NCBI RefSeq assembly: GCF_000160775.2
Contig: NZ_CM001024.1
Span: forward strand, 2,912,272 to 2,976,271
Length of the DNA: 64,000 bases
Source: Aeromicrobium marinum DSM 15272
GTDB taxonomy: Bacteria > Actinomycetota > Actinomycetes > Propionibacteriales > Nocardioidaceae
Direction of reading: 5' to 3'
A program made the position numbers and the translations under genes. The notes beneath the pieces are model-generated. The model searched no databases and had not been told where the DNA came from. It saw nothing but the letters and a program-made list of their open reading frames with translations. Positions 34,745 to 44,209 of this stretch are shown piece after piece (position 1 is the first letter of the stretch; each line of letters opens with the position of its first letter).

Positions 34745-35215
34745 ATGTCCCAGCCCCGCGTGTTCTCCAGCCTGGAGGACTTCAAGGCCGCCGCCGGCAC
34801 CGAGCTCGGCACCAGTGACTGGGTGACGATCACCCAGGACCAGATCGACACCTTCGCCGACGCCACCGGTGACCACCAGTGGATCCACGTCGACCCCGAA
34901 CGTGCGGCCACCGGCCCGTTCGGCACGACCATCGCCCACGGCTACCTGACGCTGTCCCTGCTGCCGGTCTTCAGTGCGCAGATCTACACCGTCGAGGGCC
35001 TGACGATGGGCGTCAACTACGGCGCCAACAAGGTGCGGTTCCCGAACCCGGTCCCGGTCGACTCGCGGCTGCGGGCCACGGCCACGCTGAAGGAGACGGC
35101 CGACATCGCCATCGGCACCCAGGCGACGATCACCTTCGTCGTCGAGCGCGAAGGTGCGGAGAAGCCCGCGGTCGTGGCCGAGGTCGTCTACGTGATGGCG
35201 GGAGGGGCGTCCTGA
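34745..35215 (+). CDS. MaoC-like enoyl-CoA hydratase
   Basis: 156-residue hot-dog protein. ADATGDHQWIHVD carries the hydratase-2 motif with catalytic Asp43 and His48, and TTIAHGYLTLSL follows. It adds water to a trans-2-enoyl-CoA or a related thioester. AGGAG lies 5 nt or so before the ATG. It begins an operon with an acyl-CoA dehydrogenase (1-nt overlap) and an SDR. Confidence 0.9.
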   Translation: MSQPRVFSSLEDFKAAAGTELGTSDWVTITQDQIDTFADATGDHQWIHVDPERAATGPFGTTIAHGYLTLSLLPVFSAQIYTVEGLTMGVNYGANKVRFPNPVPVDSRLRATATLKETADIAIGTQATITFVVEREGAEKPAVVAEVVYVMAGGAS

Positions 35216-36435
35216 TGCACTTCGCCTTCGACGACGCGACGAACGAGATCGTGGCCCGCGTGCAGACCTTCATGGACGAGCACGTTTACCCGGCCGAGGC
35301 GTCGGCCCACGAGCAGATGCGGGCCGCGATCGCCGAGGACCGGTGGGACCCGCCGGCCGTCCTCGCCGAGCTGCGGGCCAAGGCCAAGGAGCAGGGCCTC
35401 TGGAACTTCTTCCTGCCCGGCGGCGGACCGGCCGGCCTCACCAACCTGCAGTACGCACCCATCGCCGAGATCACCGGGCGCAGCATCCAGCTGGCCCCGG
35501 CGGCGTTCAACTGCGCGGCCCCCGACACGGGCAACATGGAGGTGCTGCACATGTTCGGCACCGACGAGCAGAAGCAGCAGTGGCTGGAGCCGCTCCTGGC
35601 CGGCGACATCCGCTCGGCCTTCGCGATGACCGAGCCGCAGGTCGCGTCCTCGGACGCCACCAACATCGAGACGCGCATCGAGCGCGACGGCGACCACTAC
35701 GTGCTCAACGGCCGCAAGTGGTGGATCACCGGCGCGATGAACCCGAACTGCAAGGTGTTCATCGTCATGGGCAAGACCGACCCGGAGGCGTCACGGCACC
35801 GCCAGCAGTCGATGATCCTGGTCGAGCGCGGCACCCCCGGCTTCGAGATCCTGCGGGGCATGCAGGTGTTCGGCTACGAGGACCGCGACCACGGCGGCCA
35901 CGCCGAGCTGCGGTTCACGAACGTGCGGGTGCCGGTGTCGAACCTCGTCGGAGGTGAGGGCGAGGGCTTCGCCATCGCCCAGGCGCGACTCGGACCCGGA
36001 CGCATCCACCACTGCATGCGGTCGATCGGCATCGCCGAGCGCGCCATCGAGATGATGTGCCGGCGCGCGACCGAGCGGGTCGCCTTCGGCCGGCCGATCG
36101 CCGACCAGGGCGTCGTGCGCGACTGGATCGCCGAGTCGCGGGTCCGGCTCGAGCAGCTGCGTCTGCTGGTGCTCAAGACGGCGTGGCTGATGGACACCGT
36201 CGGCAACCGGGGCGCGCACACCGAGATCCAGGCGATCAAGATCGCCACCCCGCAGACCGTGGAGTGGATCCTCGACAAGGCGATCCAGACGCACGGGGCC
36301 GGCGGCATCAGCCAGGACTTCCCGCTCGCGGAGTGGTGGGCCGGCATGCGGACCCTGCGGTTCGCCGACGGACCGGACGAGGTGCACAAGAACTCGCTGG
36401 CCAAGGCCGAGATCGCCAAGCACCGGCGCGACTGA
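35215..36435 (+). CDS. Acyl-CoA dehydrogenase
   Basis: 406-residue FAD flavoenzyme. FAMTEPQVASSDATNIET is the flavin/substrate-binding signature. GRKWWITGAMNP follows, and the C-terminal helices hold RVAFGRPIADQGVVRDWIAES and THGAGGISQDFPLAEWW. DGPDEVHKN near the C-terminus is characteristic of the ACAD11-like/ long-acyl group. It introduces the 2,3-double bond later hydrated by the MaoC protein. ATG 35215 overlaps the MaoC stop by one base (TGATG). Confidence 0.92.
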   Translation: MHFAFDDATNEIVARVQTFMDEHVYPAEASAHEQMRAAIAEDRWDPPAVLAELRAKAKEQGLWNFFLPGGGPAGLTNLQYAPIAEITGRSIQLAPAAFNCAAPDTGNMEVLHMFGTDEQKQQWLEPLLAGDIRSAFAMTEPQVASSDATNIETRIERDGDHYVLNGRKWWITGAMNPNCKVFIVMGKTDPEASRHRQQSMILVERGTPGFEILRGMQVFGYEDRDHGGHAELRFTNVRVPVSNLVGGEGEGFAIAQARLGPGRIHHCMRSIGIAERAIEMMCRRATERVAFGRPIADQGVVRDWIAESRVRLEQLRLLVLKTAWLMDTVGNRGAHTEIQAIKIATPQTVEWILDKAIQTHGAGGISQDFPLAEWWAGMRTLRFADGPDEVHKNSLAKAEIAKHRRD

Positions 36436-36437
36436 CG

Positions 36438-37262
36438 ATGGGGTTCCAGGTGCAGGGCGCCGCTGCCGTCGTCACCGGCGCGGGCAGCGGCATCGGCGCC
36501 GGCATCGCCCAGCGGTTGTTGGAGGCCGGAGCCTCGGTCGTGCTGGGCGACCTGGACGCCGAGCGGCTCGCTGCGACGGCCGCCGAGCTGGACGCCGCCC
36601 ACCCCGGGCGGGTCGCGCACGTGGCGGGTGACGCCGCCGACGAGGGCCACGTCCACGACCTGATCGCGGCGGCCCCGGCGCCGGTGGACCTGTACGTCGC
36701 CAACGCCGGCATCTTCCGCGGGTTCGGCCTCGACGCCGACGATGCCGCGTGGGAGTCCTCCTGGCAGGTCAACGTGCAGAGCCACGTCAGGGCCGCCCGG
36801 GCCCTCGTGCCCGGGTGGGTGGAACGCGCCGCCGCAGGCGCTGGCGGCGGGGTCTTCGTGTCGACGGCCTCGGCCGCCGGACTGCTCACCCAGCTGGGGT
36901 CACCGACCTACGCCACCACCAAGCACGCGGCGGTCGGGTTCGCCGAGTGGCTGGCCGCCACCTACGGCGACCGGGGGGTGCAGGTCTGCTGCCTCTGCCC
37001 CATGGGGGTCCGCACCGACATGCTGTCCGAGGGCGCCACGAGCGCCGACGGCGACGCCGGCCTCGGCATGCGGGCCGTCACGACGGCCGGTCGGGTGCTG
37101 AGCCCGCTCGAGGTCGCCGACACGCTGCTCGACGCGGTGGCCGCGGGCCGGTTCCTGGCGCTGCCCCACCCCGAGGTGGGCGACATGCTGGCGCGCAAGG
37201 CCGCGGACCACGACCACTGGATCAGCGGCATGCAACGGTTCCGCGGCTCGCTCGAACCCTGA
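36438..37262 (+). CDS. Short-chain dehydrogenase/reductase
   Basis: 274 residues. The NAD(P)-binding TGAGSGIG is at residues 13-20, NAG occurs in YVANAGIF, the catalytic Ser is in VSTASAAG and the Tyr-Lys pair in PTYATTKHA. PMGVRTDM closes the active site. It probably oxidises the 3-hydroxyacyl-CoA made by the upstream dehydrogenase/hydratase pair, completing a beta-oxidation-like set (inference). It starts 2 nt after the acyl-CoA dehydrogenase stop. Confidence 0.9.
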   Translation: MGFQVQGAAAVVTGAGSGIGAGIAQRLLEAGASVVLGDLDAERLAATAAELDAAHPGRVAHVAGDAADEGHVHDLIAAAPAPVDLYVANAGIFRGFGLDADDAAWESSWQVNVQSHVRAARALVPGWVERAAAGAGGGVFVSTASAAGLLTQLGSPTYATTKHAAVGFAEWLAATYGDRGVQVCCLCPMGVRTDMLSEGATSADGDAGLGMRAVTTAGRVLSPLEVADTLLDAVAAGRFLALPHPEVGDMLARKAADHDHWISGMQRFRGSLEP

Positions 37263-37301
37263 GCAGGACCGAGGCCCAGGGTCCGAGCGGCCGCGAGCCG
37301 G

Positions 37302-39371
37302 TCAGGTGCCGATCGGGCGCCCGTTGGTCTGCCACACCGCGACGACCGACGGACGGGGCAGTGCGCCGTTGCCGTCGGGCCAGAACGACGCCCGGTTCTC
37401 GTAGCTGGCGCCGTTGCGCTCACCCGGGTGCTGCACGCAGACCATGACGCGCTCCCGCTGGATCACCGGTCCGCAGGTCTCGGCCCCCACCGGGACGGTG
37501 AGGAACTGCGTGACCCGGCCGCGGTCGCTGCCCTCGACGGCCACACCGAACAGGCCGTCGTTGGACCCCAGCGCGTTGCCGTCGGTCGAGATCCACAGGT
37601 TGCCGCGCGGGTCGAAGGCGATGTTGTCGGGGCACGAGATCGGCGAGACATCGGTCTTGGGGTAGCCGCCGAAGTAGGTGCTGGGATCGGCCGGGTCCCC
37701 GCACACCAGCAGCAGGTTCCAGCCGAAGGTGGTGGCTCCGGCGTCGTTGCTCGACTCCGTCAGCTCCAGCACGTGGCCGTGGCGGTTGACCGCCCGCGGG
37801 TTGGCCTCGTCGGCGGCCGCCTGACCGGCCGCCCCCCGGTTGCTGTTGTTGGTGAGCGCGACGTACACCTTGCCCGTCTGCGGGCTCGGTTCGACGTCCT
37901 CGGGACGGTCCATCTTGGTGGCGCCCATCAGGTCGGCCGCCTGCCGCGTGAACAGCAGGACCTCGGTCGCGTCCATGCCGGGAACGAAGGACTCGGTCCC
38001 GCTGACGAGCGGGATCCACTCGCCGGAGCCGTCGAAGCGGCCGTCGGCGGGGAGCCGGCCCGACCCGTCGATCTCGTTCGCGGGCGAGTTGCCGCTGAAC
38101 CGGGCGACGTACAGCGTGCCGTGGTCGAGCAGGTCGGCGTTGGCCGCCTTGGCCGCCCGGGTCGGGCCCTTGCTGAACGTGTCGCGCGTGACGAACTTGT
38201 AGAGGTAGTCGAACCGCTCGTCGTCGCCCATGTAGAGAGCCACCCGGCGGTCGCGGGTGAGCTGCGCGGTGGCGGCCTCGTGCTTGAACCGGCCCAGCGC
38301 GGTGCGCTTCTTGGGCGTCGCGGTGGGATCGAACGGGTCGACCTCGACGATCCAGCCGAACCGGTTGGCCTCGTTGGGCTCCTGGGCGAGGTCGAAGCGG
38401 CTGTCGAACCGCTCCCACTGGCGTTCGGTCGTGCCGCCGGGGAACCCGTAGCGGGCCAGTCGCGCGCGGACCGTCGGATCGGTGACGGAGTTCGCGTTGG
38501 CGAAGTACTGGTTGAAGTTCTCCTCGGCCGTCAGCCAGGTGCCCCACGGGGTGATGCCGCCCGCGCAGTTGTTCAGTGTGCCGAGCACGGTCGTGCCGTC
38601 CGGGTCGGCCGACGTGCGCACCAGCGGGTGGCCGGCAACGGGACCGGTGAGCTCGAACTCCGACGACGTGTGCAGGCGGCGGTTGAGCGGGTGGCCGACG
38701 ATCGGCGTCAGGGCGCCGCTGCCGCGGGTGTCGCTCACCGCCACGACCGTGAGGCCGTGGGCCGCCCACGACGTCTCGACCTGCTCGCGGGTGGGGTCGG
38801 CCGACGAGTAGCCGGGGTACATCAGGGTCTCGCTCGTGTACTCGTGGTTGACGACCAGGACGTGCACGCCGCGCTCCACCTCCAGGATGTCGAGGTGGTC
38901 GCAGTTGAACCCGAACTGCCGCTGCTGGGCGGCTGCGGTCTGGTTCGCGGGGTCGAACGCCGGGCTGTCGGCGAACAACGGGTCGCCCCACCGGATCACG
39001 ACCTGCTGGGAGTAGCCGGGCGGCACGGTCACCATGTCGGCGGTGTTGGGCTGCACGGGGGTGTACTTCAGCCCGAACGGACCCGGCGCCACCCCGGTCG
39101 ACAGGCCGGCCGCCGCAGCCGGTGAGGCGAGGGCGGAGGTGCCGAGGCCGGCCACCCCGAGGACGGTCCCGGCTCGCAGCAACCCACGGCGGCTCAGAGC
39201 CGACTGCACGACCTCGGCGAACGTCACGTTGTCGGAGGTGTTGGGGGCGTCGTGGGCGCAGGCGTCGCCGCACCGGTACCGGCAGGTGAGGGCCGAGCGT
39301 CGGGTGGAGCACGGGGAGACGGCGGGGGAGTCCGCCATCGGGAGCAGGGGTCGTTCGGGGGTGATGGTCAT
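37302..39371 (-). CDS. Tat-exported PhoX-family phosphatase (DUF839)
   Basis: 689 residues. The twin-arginine signal SRRGLLRAGTVLG lies unusually deep (near residue 60), after a Cys-rich N-terminal extension, followed by a hydrophobic stretch and ASPAAAA. The mature part is the PhoX beta-propeller, with DHLDILEVERGVHVLVVNHE, NNCAGGITPWGTWLTAEE and GRFKHEAA, read in short pieces. PhoX enzymes are Fe/Ca-dependent alkaline phosphatases that release phosphate from organophosphates outside the cytoplasm. AAGGGA lies 7 nt or so before ATG 39371. Substrate not established. Confidence 0.85.
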   Translation of the reverse strand: MTITPERPLLPMADSPAVSPCSTRRSALTCRYRCGDACAHDAPNTSDNVTFAEVVQSALSRRGLLRAGTVLGVAGLGTSALASPAAAAGLSTGVAPGPFGLKYTPVQPNTADMVTVPPGYSQQVVIRWGDPLFADSPAFDPANQTAAAQQRQFGFNCDHLDILEVERGVHVLVVNHEYTSETLMYPGYSSADPTREQVETSWAAHGLTVVAVSDTRGSGALTPIVGHPLNRRLHTSSEFELTGPVAGHPLVRTSADPDGTTVLGTLNNCAGGITPWGTWLTAEENFNQYFANANSVTDPTVRARLARYGFPGGTTERQWERFDSRFDLAQEPNEANRFGWIVEVDPFDPTATPKKRTALGRFKHEAATAQLTRDRRVALYMGDDERFDYLYKFVTRDTFSKGPTRAAKAANADLLDHGTLYVARFSGNSPANEIDGSGRLPADGRFDGSGEWIPLVSGTESFVPGMDATEVLLFTRQAADLMGATKMDRPEDVEPSPQTGKVYVALTNNSNRGAAGQAAADEANPRAVNRHGHVLELTESSNDAGATTFGWNLLLVCGDPADPSTYFGGYPKTDVSPISCPDNIAFDPRGNLWISTDGNALGSNDGLFGVAVEGSDRGRVTQFLTVPVGAETCGPVIQRERVMVCVQHPGERNGASYENRASFWPDGNGALPRPSVVAVWQTNGRPIGT

Positions 39372-39423
39372 GGGCAGGTCCCTTCGTCACGAATGGCGGG
39401 GATCGCCCGACCCCCGTGGGCCG

Positions 39424-39429
39424 ACGCTA
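39424..39429 (-). promoter_or_regulatory. Possible -10 (TAGCGT) of the PhoX gene
   Basis: On the minus strand TAGCGT (39429-39424) would give a leader of about 45 nt. No convincing -35. Only one GTTCA-like half site is nearby, so PhoP control is not supported. Confidence 0.3.
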
Positions 39430-39495
39430 GGGACCCGGCCTGTCGTGCACGGGGACGTGACATGAACGATCGGTGACGCTGCCCGATCGAGGGGC

Positions 39496-40179
39496 TCAGC
39501 GACGGTGCACGGCCTCCCGCACGATCTGGGCCATGCCGGCGTAGCCAGCGTCGTTCGGGTGGAAGTGGTCGGCCGACAGCTTGCCGCGCCAGTTCCTCGT
39601 GCGGGGATCGCGGAACTCCGCCCGCACCAGCCCGCGGCGGCGGACCGCCTCGTCGACCTGGTCGTTGAACCGCACGGCGGACGACTGTCCTCCGGGCTGG
39701 TTGCCCATCACGGTGCCCGGGGGGAGCCGCTCCAGCAGGTCGGCGAGGGCCTCGGGCAGGACCGCCCGTCCGGTGCGGCTCATCAGGTCGTTGCTGCCGA
39801 TCACGACGGTCACGAGGTCGGGGGCCTCGCCCAGCGAGTCCATCGCCGGCAGCTGTCGGTCCAGCACGTCGGGCACCCGCGCGCCGTAGAACGACAGGTT
39901 CACCATCCGGTGGTCGGGCAGGTGGTCGGCGAGCTGACCCGCCCACCCGCGGTGCGGCCGGCTGGCGCCGATGCCCTGGGCCATCGAGTCGCCGAGCACC
40001 ACCCAGAGCGGGCCGTCCGCGGCGACCGCGGCGAGATTGTGCCGCCGCCACTGCTCGGCGTAGGGCTCGACCTGGCGCTGCACCGACCGCACGCCACGCG
40101 ACAGGGCGCTGGCGACCCGGACGACCGGTCCCGCAGGCCGCCCGCTGAGGTTGGTGTAGTCGAAGGACGTCTCGCTCAC
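39496..40179 (-). CDS. SGNH/GDSL hydrolase
   Basis: 227 residues. Block I is VLGDSMAQGIGASRP (nucleophile Ser), block III VIGSNDLMSRTG (Asn), and block V is DHFHPNDAGYAGMA with the Asp-x-x-His pair. No signal peptide is evident from GTG 40179, which is the preferred start (VSETSFDY); a longer form from 40329 would overlap the map promoter. It is probably an esterase/lipase acting on small acyl esters. Confidence 0.85.
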   Translation of the reverse strand: MSETSFDYTNLSGRPAGPVVRVASALSRGVRSVQRQVEPYAEQWRRHNLAAVAADGPLWVVLGDSMAQGIGASRPHRGWAGQLADHLPDHRMVNLSFYGARVPDVLDRQLPAMDSLGEAPDLVTVVIGSNDLMSRTGRAVLPEALADLLERLPPGTVMGNQPGGQSSAVRFNDQVDEAVRRRGLVRAEFRDPRTRNWRGKLSADHFHPNDAGYAGMAQIVREAVHRR

Positions 40180-40235
40180 GCCGTCAGTGAAGCAGGTGGG
40201 GCCACGCCGGACCCGCGTCGACGGGGCGGCCCGAC

Positions 40236-40241
40236 TAGGCT
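40236..40241 (+). promoter_or_regulatory. Leaderless -10 (TAGGCT) of map
   Basis: TAGGCT ends 6 nt before ATG 40248 and so selects that start over the in-frame GTG at 40245. Confidence 0.55.
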
Positions 40242-40247
40242 GGAGTG

Positions 40248-41018
40248 ATGGCGATCGAGCTCCTGACCCCGGCACAGATCGACGAGATGCGTCCGGCCGG
40301 ACGGTTCGTCGCGGAGGTGCTGACCGCACTGCGCGAGGCGGCCGACGTGGGGGTCAACCTGCTGGAGCTCGATGCTCTGGCGCACGAGATGATCCGCGCC
40401 CGCGGTGCTGAGTCCTGCTACATCGACTACCACCCGTCATTCGGCGCGAGCCCGTTCGGCAAGGTCCTGTGCACGTCGGTCAACGACGCGGTGCTGCACG
40501 GCCTGCCCCACGACTACGCCCTGCGCGACGGCGACCTGGTGAGCTTCGACTTCGCGGTCTCGGTCGACGGCTGGGTCAGCGACTCCGCCCTGAGCGTCAT
40601 CGTCGGTACTCCTCGTGAGGAGGACCAGCGCCTCATCGACATCACCACCGAGGCACTGGGAGCGGGCATCGCCCAGGCGCGCGCCGGCAACAAGGTCGGC
40701 GACATCGGCCGTGCCGTCGGCGACGTCGGCCGGGCCCACGGGCTCAAGGTCAACACCCAGTTCGGCGGTCACGGCGTCGGTCGGACCATGCACGGCGAGC
40801 CGCACATCCCCAACGACGGCCGTCCGGGCCGCGGCTTCCCGCTCAAGCCGGGTCTGGTCATCGCGATCGAGCCGTGGTTCCTGCACACCACCGACGAGAT
40901 CGTCATGGATCCCGACGGGTGGACCATCCGCAGCGCCGACGGTTCGCGCGGCGCCCACATGGAGCACACGATCGCGATCACCGACGGTGACCCGATCGTC
41001 TTCACCGCCCGCGACTGA
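40248..41018 (+). CDS. map: Methionine aminopeptidase, type I
   Basis: 256 residues of pita-bread fold. Metal ligands are in order: Asp in SFDFAVSVDGW and Asp in VSDSALS, His in FGGHGVGRTMH, Glu in VIAIEPWF and Glu in HMEHTIAI. NDAVLHGLPHDYALRDGDLVS (read in parts) is the substrate loop. It removes the initiator Met co-translationally. It stands alone here; the usual ribosomal-operon copy is not in view, so it may be a second map paralogue. Confidence 0.93.
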   Translation: MAIELLTPAQIDEMRPAGRFVAEVLTALREAADVGVNLLELDALAHEMIRARGAESCYIDYHPSFGASPFGKVLCTSVNDAVLHGLPHDYALRDGDLVSFDFAVSVDGWVSDSALSVIVGTPREEDQRLIDITTEALGAGIAQARAGNKVGDIGRAVGDVGRAHGLKVNTQFGGHGVGRTMHGEPHIPNDGRPGRGFPLKPGLVIAIEPWFLHTTDEIVMDPDGWTIRSADGSRGAHMEHTIAITDGDPIVFTARD

Positions 41019-41068
41019 GCCTTTCGGCCCTTACTCTGGTCCCGTCGGAGTGTTGAGGGAGATCGGTC

Positions 41069-44000
41069 ATGACGCGGTACGGAGTCGCGCGGTGGGTTGC
41101 CGTCGTGCTGGTGGCACCTGTCCTGGTGGTGACGCCTGCTGCCGGGGTGGAGGCCCCGCCAGAGCCCCCGTCGCTGACCAGCTTGCCGGACGGAAGCCTG
41201 GACTACGCGGCGCCCCAGCTGGCCGATGAGCCGACCACGACCGTCGTCGGTGAGCTCGAGGTCGCCATCGTCGAACCGTCGCCGGGTGAGCCCGGCGGTG
41301 CCGCCTACGCGATCGACTCCGGCGACGGACTGATCCCACTGGACATCGAGCTGCCCGAAGGCACCGCGTCGGGCGCAGAGGTGACCGCCGAGCTGGTCGA
41401 GTCGCCCGAGCTCGAGAGCGCACGGGCCGGCCGGCCCGCGGGAGAGGTCGAGGTGGCCAGCGCGACCGTCGAATCCCGCGTCGCGGCGGCTGCGACTCCG
41501 GCCGCCAAGCGTGCGTACGTGGCGATCTCGACCCAGGGGTCGGAGCCGACCAATGGTGCGGTGGAGGCGGCGGTCGACGAGACGATGGGCTGGTGGCTCG
41601 ACGAGGGGGACGGTGCGATCACGACCTTCACCCGACCGGTCGCGACGCAGACCTTCTCGGAGGCGTGCTCGACCGGCAACTGGCCGGCCACGGTCAGCGC
41701 TGCATCGGCGTTGTTCCCCCAGGTCAACTTCGGCAACGGGTCCGGCAACCACCTGATCATCGTCGGCGCCAACTGCGGTGGTACCGGTCTCGGGCGGTTC
41801 GGCGACTCCCTCGACGACGGTGGCTGGACCATCGCCACGTGGAGCGCGTCGGTCGGCGTGCTGACGATGATCCACGAGGTGGGTCACAACGTCGGGCTCG
41901 AGCATGCGGGCATCACCGGCTGCACCGGCTGCAACGCCGAGTACGGCAACGTCTTCAGCGTCATGGGTCTGGGACTGTCCTTCAACTTCAACGGCAATCC
42001 GGTCTTTTTCACCGAGCCGGCGCTCGGCTCGGCCTACCGTGAGCAGCTCGAGGTCGACGGTCCCGGCGAGATCAGCGCCTGGCAACGATCTGGTTCGGCC
42101 GAGGCCACGGTGGTCCTGTCGCCTCGAGCGGGCGAGACCGGCACCCGAGGCGTGCAGGTCGCCGCTGCGGGGGACGTGACCTACTGGGTCGACTACCGCG
42201 ACGGGACCGGCCGCGACGAGGGCACCTTCTACGACACGTCGTTCAACTTCAGCTCGTGGGGCGGCATGACGTTCGACGCGGGCGTGACGATCGTGCGGCA
42301 GGCCGTGCCCCGCGGCGAGACCACCCTGCGGCCCGACGGGAACTCCGCCGAGTGGCAGGCCGGCCAGACGTTCGACGACGGCACGGTCCGGATCGAGGTC
42401 CAATCCATCGGCGGAGGGACCGCCACCGTCCGTGTCCACGACGTGGTGGCTCTGGGCGCGCCGGACACGACGGCTCCGGTGGTGGCGTTCTCGAGTCCGC
42501 CGACGTCGGTGGTGCAGGGGTCGAGTCCGGTGTTCGCGTTCACGGTCGATGACGCCGGGGCTGAGAAGGAGTGCCGGGTGGATCTGGGTCCGTGGGGCAA
42601 CTGCACGGCCGCGTTGAGTCACACCGTCAACACGTCTGCTCTGTCGGTGGGTGCGCACTCGGTGTCGGTGCGCGCGACCGATGGTGCGGGGAACGTGGGG
42701 TCGGCGACGGCGAACTTCCAGGTGACGGCGGTGCCGGACACGACGGCTCCGGTGGTGGCGTTCACGAATCCGCCGACCACGGCGGTGCAGGGGTCGAGTC
42801 CGGTGTTCGCGTTCACCGTGGATGACGGGTCGGCGGTGAAGCAGTGTCGGGTCGATCTGGGTCCGTGGGGTAGCTGCACGGCTGCGTTGAGTCACACGGT
42901 GAACACGTCGGGGTTGTTGGTGGGTGCGCACTCGGTGTCGGTGCGCGCGACGGACGGTGCGGGGAATGTGGGGTCGGCGACGGCGAACTTCCAGGTGACG
43001 GCGGTGCCGGACACGACGGCTCCGGTGGTGGCGTTCACGAATCCGCCGACGTCGGTGGTGCAGGGGTCGAGTCCGGTGTTCGCGTTCACGGTCGATGACG
43101 GGTCGGCGGTGAAGCAGTGCCGGGTCGATCTGGGTCCGTGGGGCAGCTGCACGGCTGCGTTGAGTCACACGGTGAACACGTCTGCTCTGTCGGTGGGTGC
43201 GCACTCGGTGTCGGTGCGCGCGACGGACGGTGCGGGGAATGTGGGGTCGGCGACGGCGAACTTCCAGGTGACGGCGGTGCCGGACACGACGGCTCCGGTG
43301 GTGGCGTTCTCGAACCCGCCGACGTCGGTGGTGCAGGGGTCGAGTCCGGTGTTCGCGTTCACGGTCGATGACGCCGGGGCTGAGAAGGAGTGTCGGGTCG
43401 ACAACGGGGCCTGGACGGCCTGCACGGCTGCGTTGAGTCACACGGTGAACACGTCTGCTCTGTCGGTGGGTGCGCACTCGGTGTCGGTGCGCGCGACGGA
43501 CGCAGCCCTGAACGTGGGCAGTGCGACGGCGAACTTCCAGGTGACGGCGGTGCCGGACGCACCGTCCTTCACCGACGTCTCCGGCAACCACATCTTCCGC
43601 ACCGAGATCCTCTGGCTGGCGTCCACCGGCATCACCACGGGCTACGACAACGGCAACGGGACGAAGCGGTTCGAGCCGTCGGCGCCGGTGCTGCGGGAGC
43701 AGATGGCGGCGTTCCTGTACCGATTCGAGACGATGCGCAACGGTGAGCCGGTGGTCGACCTGCCGGCGACCTCACCGTTCACCGACGTGCCGACCACCCA
43801 CGTCTTCTACAAGCAGATGGTGTGGCTGAGTGAGCAGGGCATCACCACCGGCTACGACAACGGCAACGGGACGAAGCGGTTCGAGCCGTCGGCGCCGGTG
43901 CTGCGGGAGCAGATGGCGGCCTTCCTGTACCGCTTCGACGAGCAGGGCTACGAGGACTCCGACGGTGCGACCTTCGCCGACGTGTCGCCGGCATTCGTGT

Positions 44001-44143
44001 TCTTCGACGAGATCGAGTGGTTGGCGTCCACCGGCATCACCACCGGCTACACCGATGGCGGCGTCGTCACCTTCCGCGGCGGACAGCCGGTGCTGCGCGA
44101 GCAGATGGCGGCGTTCCTGTACCGCTACGACCGCTTGCCGTAG
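41069..44143 (+). CDS. Secreted metzincin protease with four Ig-like repeats and three SLH-like domains
   Basis: 1024 residues. The signal peptide is about residues 1-27. A pro-region follows, with AIVEPSPGEPGG near residue 70. The zinc motif HEVGHNVGLEH spans 269-279 (His269, Glu270, His273, His279), with a Met-turn in SVMGLG. Residues 466-829 are four 91-residue Ig-like repeats, each with a CR...C Cys pair. Three SLH-like domains (from about 833, 904 and 969), each ending REQMAAFLYR, form the C-terminus and should anchor the protein to the wall. GAGGGAG precedes ATG 41069 and TACTCT (41032-41037) is a likely -10. Paralogue of the next gene. Confidence 0.85.
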   Translation: MTRYGVARWVAVVLVAPVLVVTPAAGVEAPPEPPSLTSLPDGSLDYAAPQLADEPTTTVVGELEVAIVEPSPGEPGGAAYAIDSGDGLIPLDIELPEGTASGAEVTAELVESPELESARAGRPAGEVEVASATVESRVAAAATPAAKRAYVAISTQGSEPTNGAVEAAVDETMGWWLDEGDGAITTFTRPVATQTFSEACSTGNWPATVSAASALFPQVNFGNGSGNHLIIVGANCGGTGLGRFGDSLDDGGWTIATWSASVGVLTMIHEVGHNVGLEHAGITGCTGCNAEYGNVFSVMGLGLSFNFNGNPVFFTEPALGSAYREQLEVDGPGEISAWQRSGSAEATVVLSPRAGETGTRGVQVAAAGDVTYWVDYRDGTGRDEGTFYDTSFNFSSWGGMTFDAGVTIVRQAVPRGETTLRPDGNSAEWQAGQTFDDGTVRIEVQSIGGGTATVRVHDVVALGAPDTTAPVVAFSSPPTSVVQGSSPVFAFTVDDAGAEKECRVDLGPWGNCTAALSHTVNTSALSVGAHSVSVRATDGAGNVGSATANFQVTAVPDTTAPVVAFTNPPTTAVQGSSPVFAFTVDDGSAVKQCRVDLGPWGSCTAALSHTVNTSGLLVGAHSVSVRATDGAGNVGSATANFQVTAVPDTTAPVVAFTNPPTSVVQGSSPVFAFTVDDGSAVKQCRVDLGPWGSCTAALSHTVNTSALSVGAHSVSVRATDGAGNVGSATANFQVTAVPDTTAPVVAFSNPPTSVVQGSSPVFAFTVDDAGAEKECRVDNGAWTACTAALSHTVNTSALSVGAHSVSVRATDAALNVGSATANFQVTAVPDAPSFTDVSGNHIFRTEILWLASTGITTGYDNGNGTKRFEPSAPVLREQMAAFLYRFETMRNGEPVVDLPATSPFTDVPTTHVFYKQMVWLSEQGITTGYDNGNGTKRFEPSAPVLREQMAAFLYRFDEQGYEDSDGATFADVSPAFVFFDEIEWLASTGITTGYTDGGVVTFRGGQPVLREQMAAFLYRYDRLP
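42464..43555 (+). repeat. Four in-frame 273-bp tandem repeats (Ig-like domains)
   Basis: Units start at 42464, 42737, 43010 and 43283, all exactly 273 bp (91 codons). Long stretches are identical, such as the block from GTGGTGCAGGGGTCGAG. Differences are mosaic: units 1 and 4 share AGAEKECR, units 2 and 3 share GSAVKQCR. This points to recent duplication or gene conversion. Confidence 0.9.
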
Positions 44144-44209
44144 CGACCGGCCACCGAGCGGCGGGACCACGCTCGGCCTACGATTCGACCCATCTGGGAG
44201 AGGGAGTCC

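Noticed and set aside
39424-39480. PHO box upstream of the PhoX gene
   Set aside because: Only a single GTTCA-like half site is visible; direct repeats of GTTCACC are not present.
42464-43555. Regular repeats that could suggest a CRISPR array
   Set aside because: Units are 273 bp, adjacent without spacers and in frame within a protein gene.
40769-43591. 940-codon minus-strand frame with His/Arg repeats
   Set aside because: It is the antisense of the Ig-like tandem repeats of the metzincin, so its repetition is inherited and not evidence for a gene.
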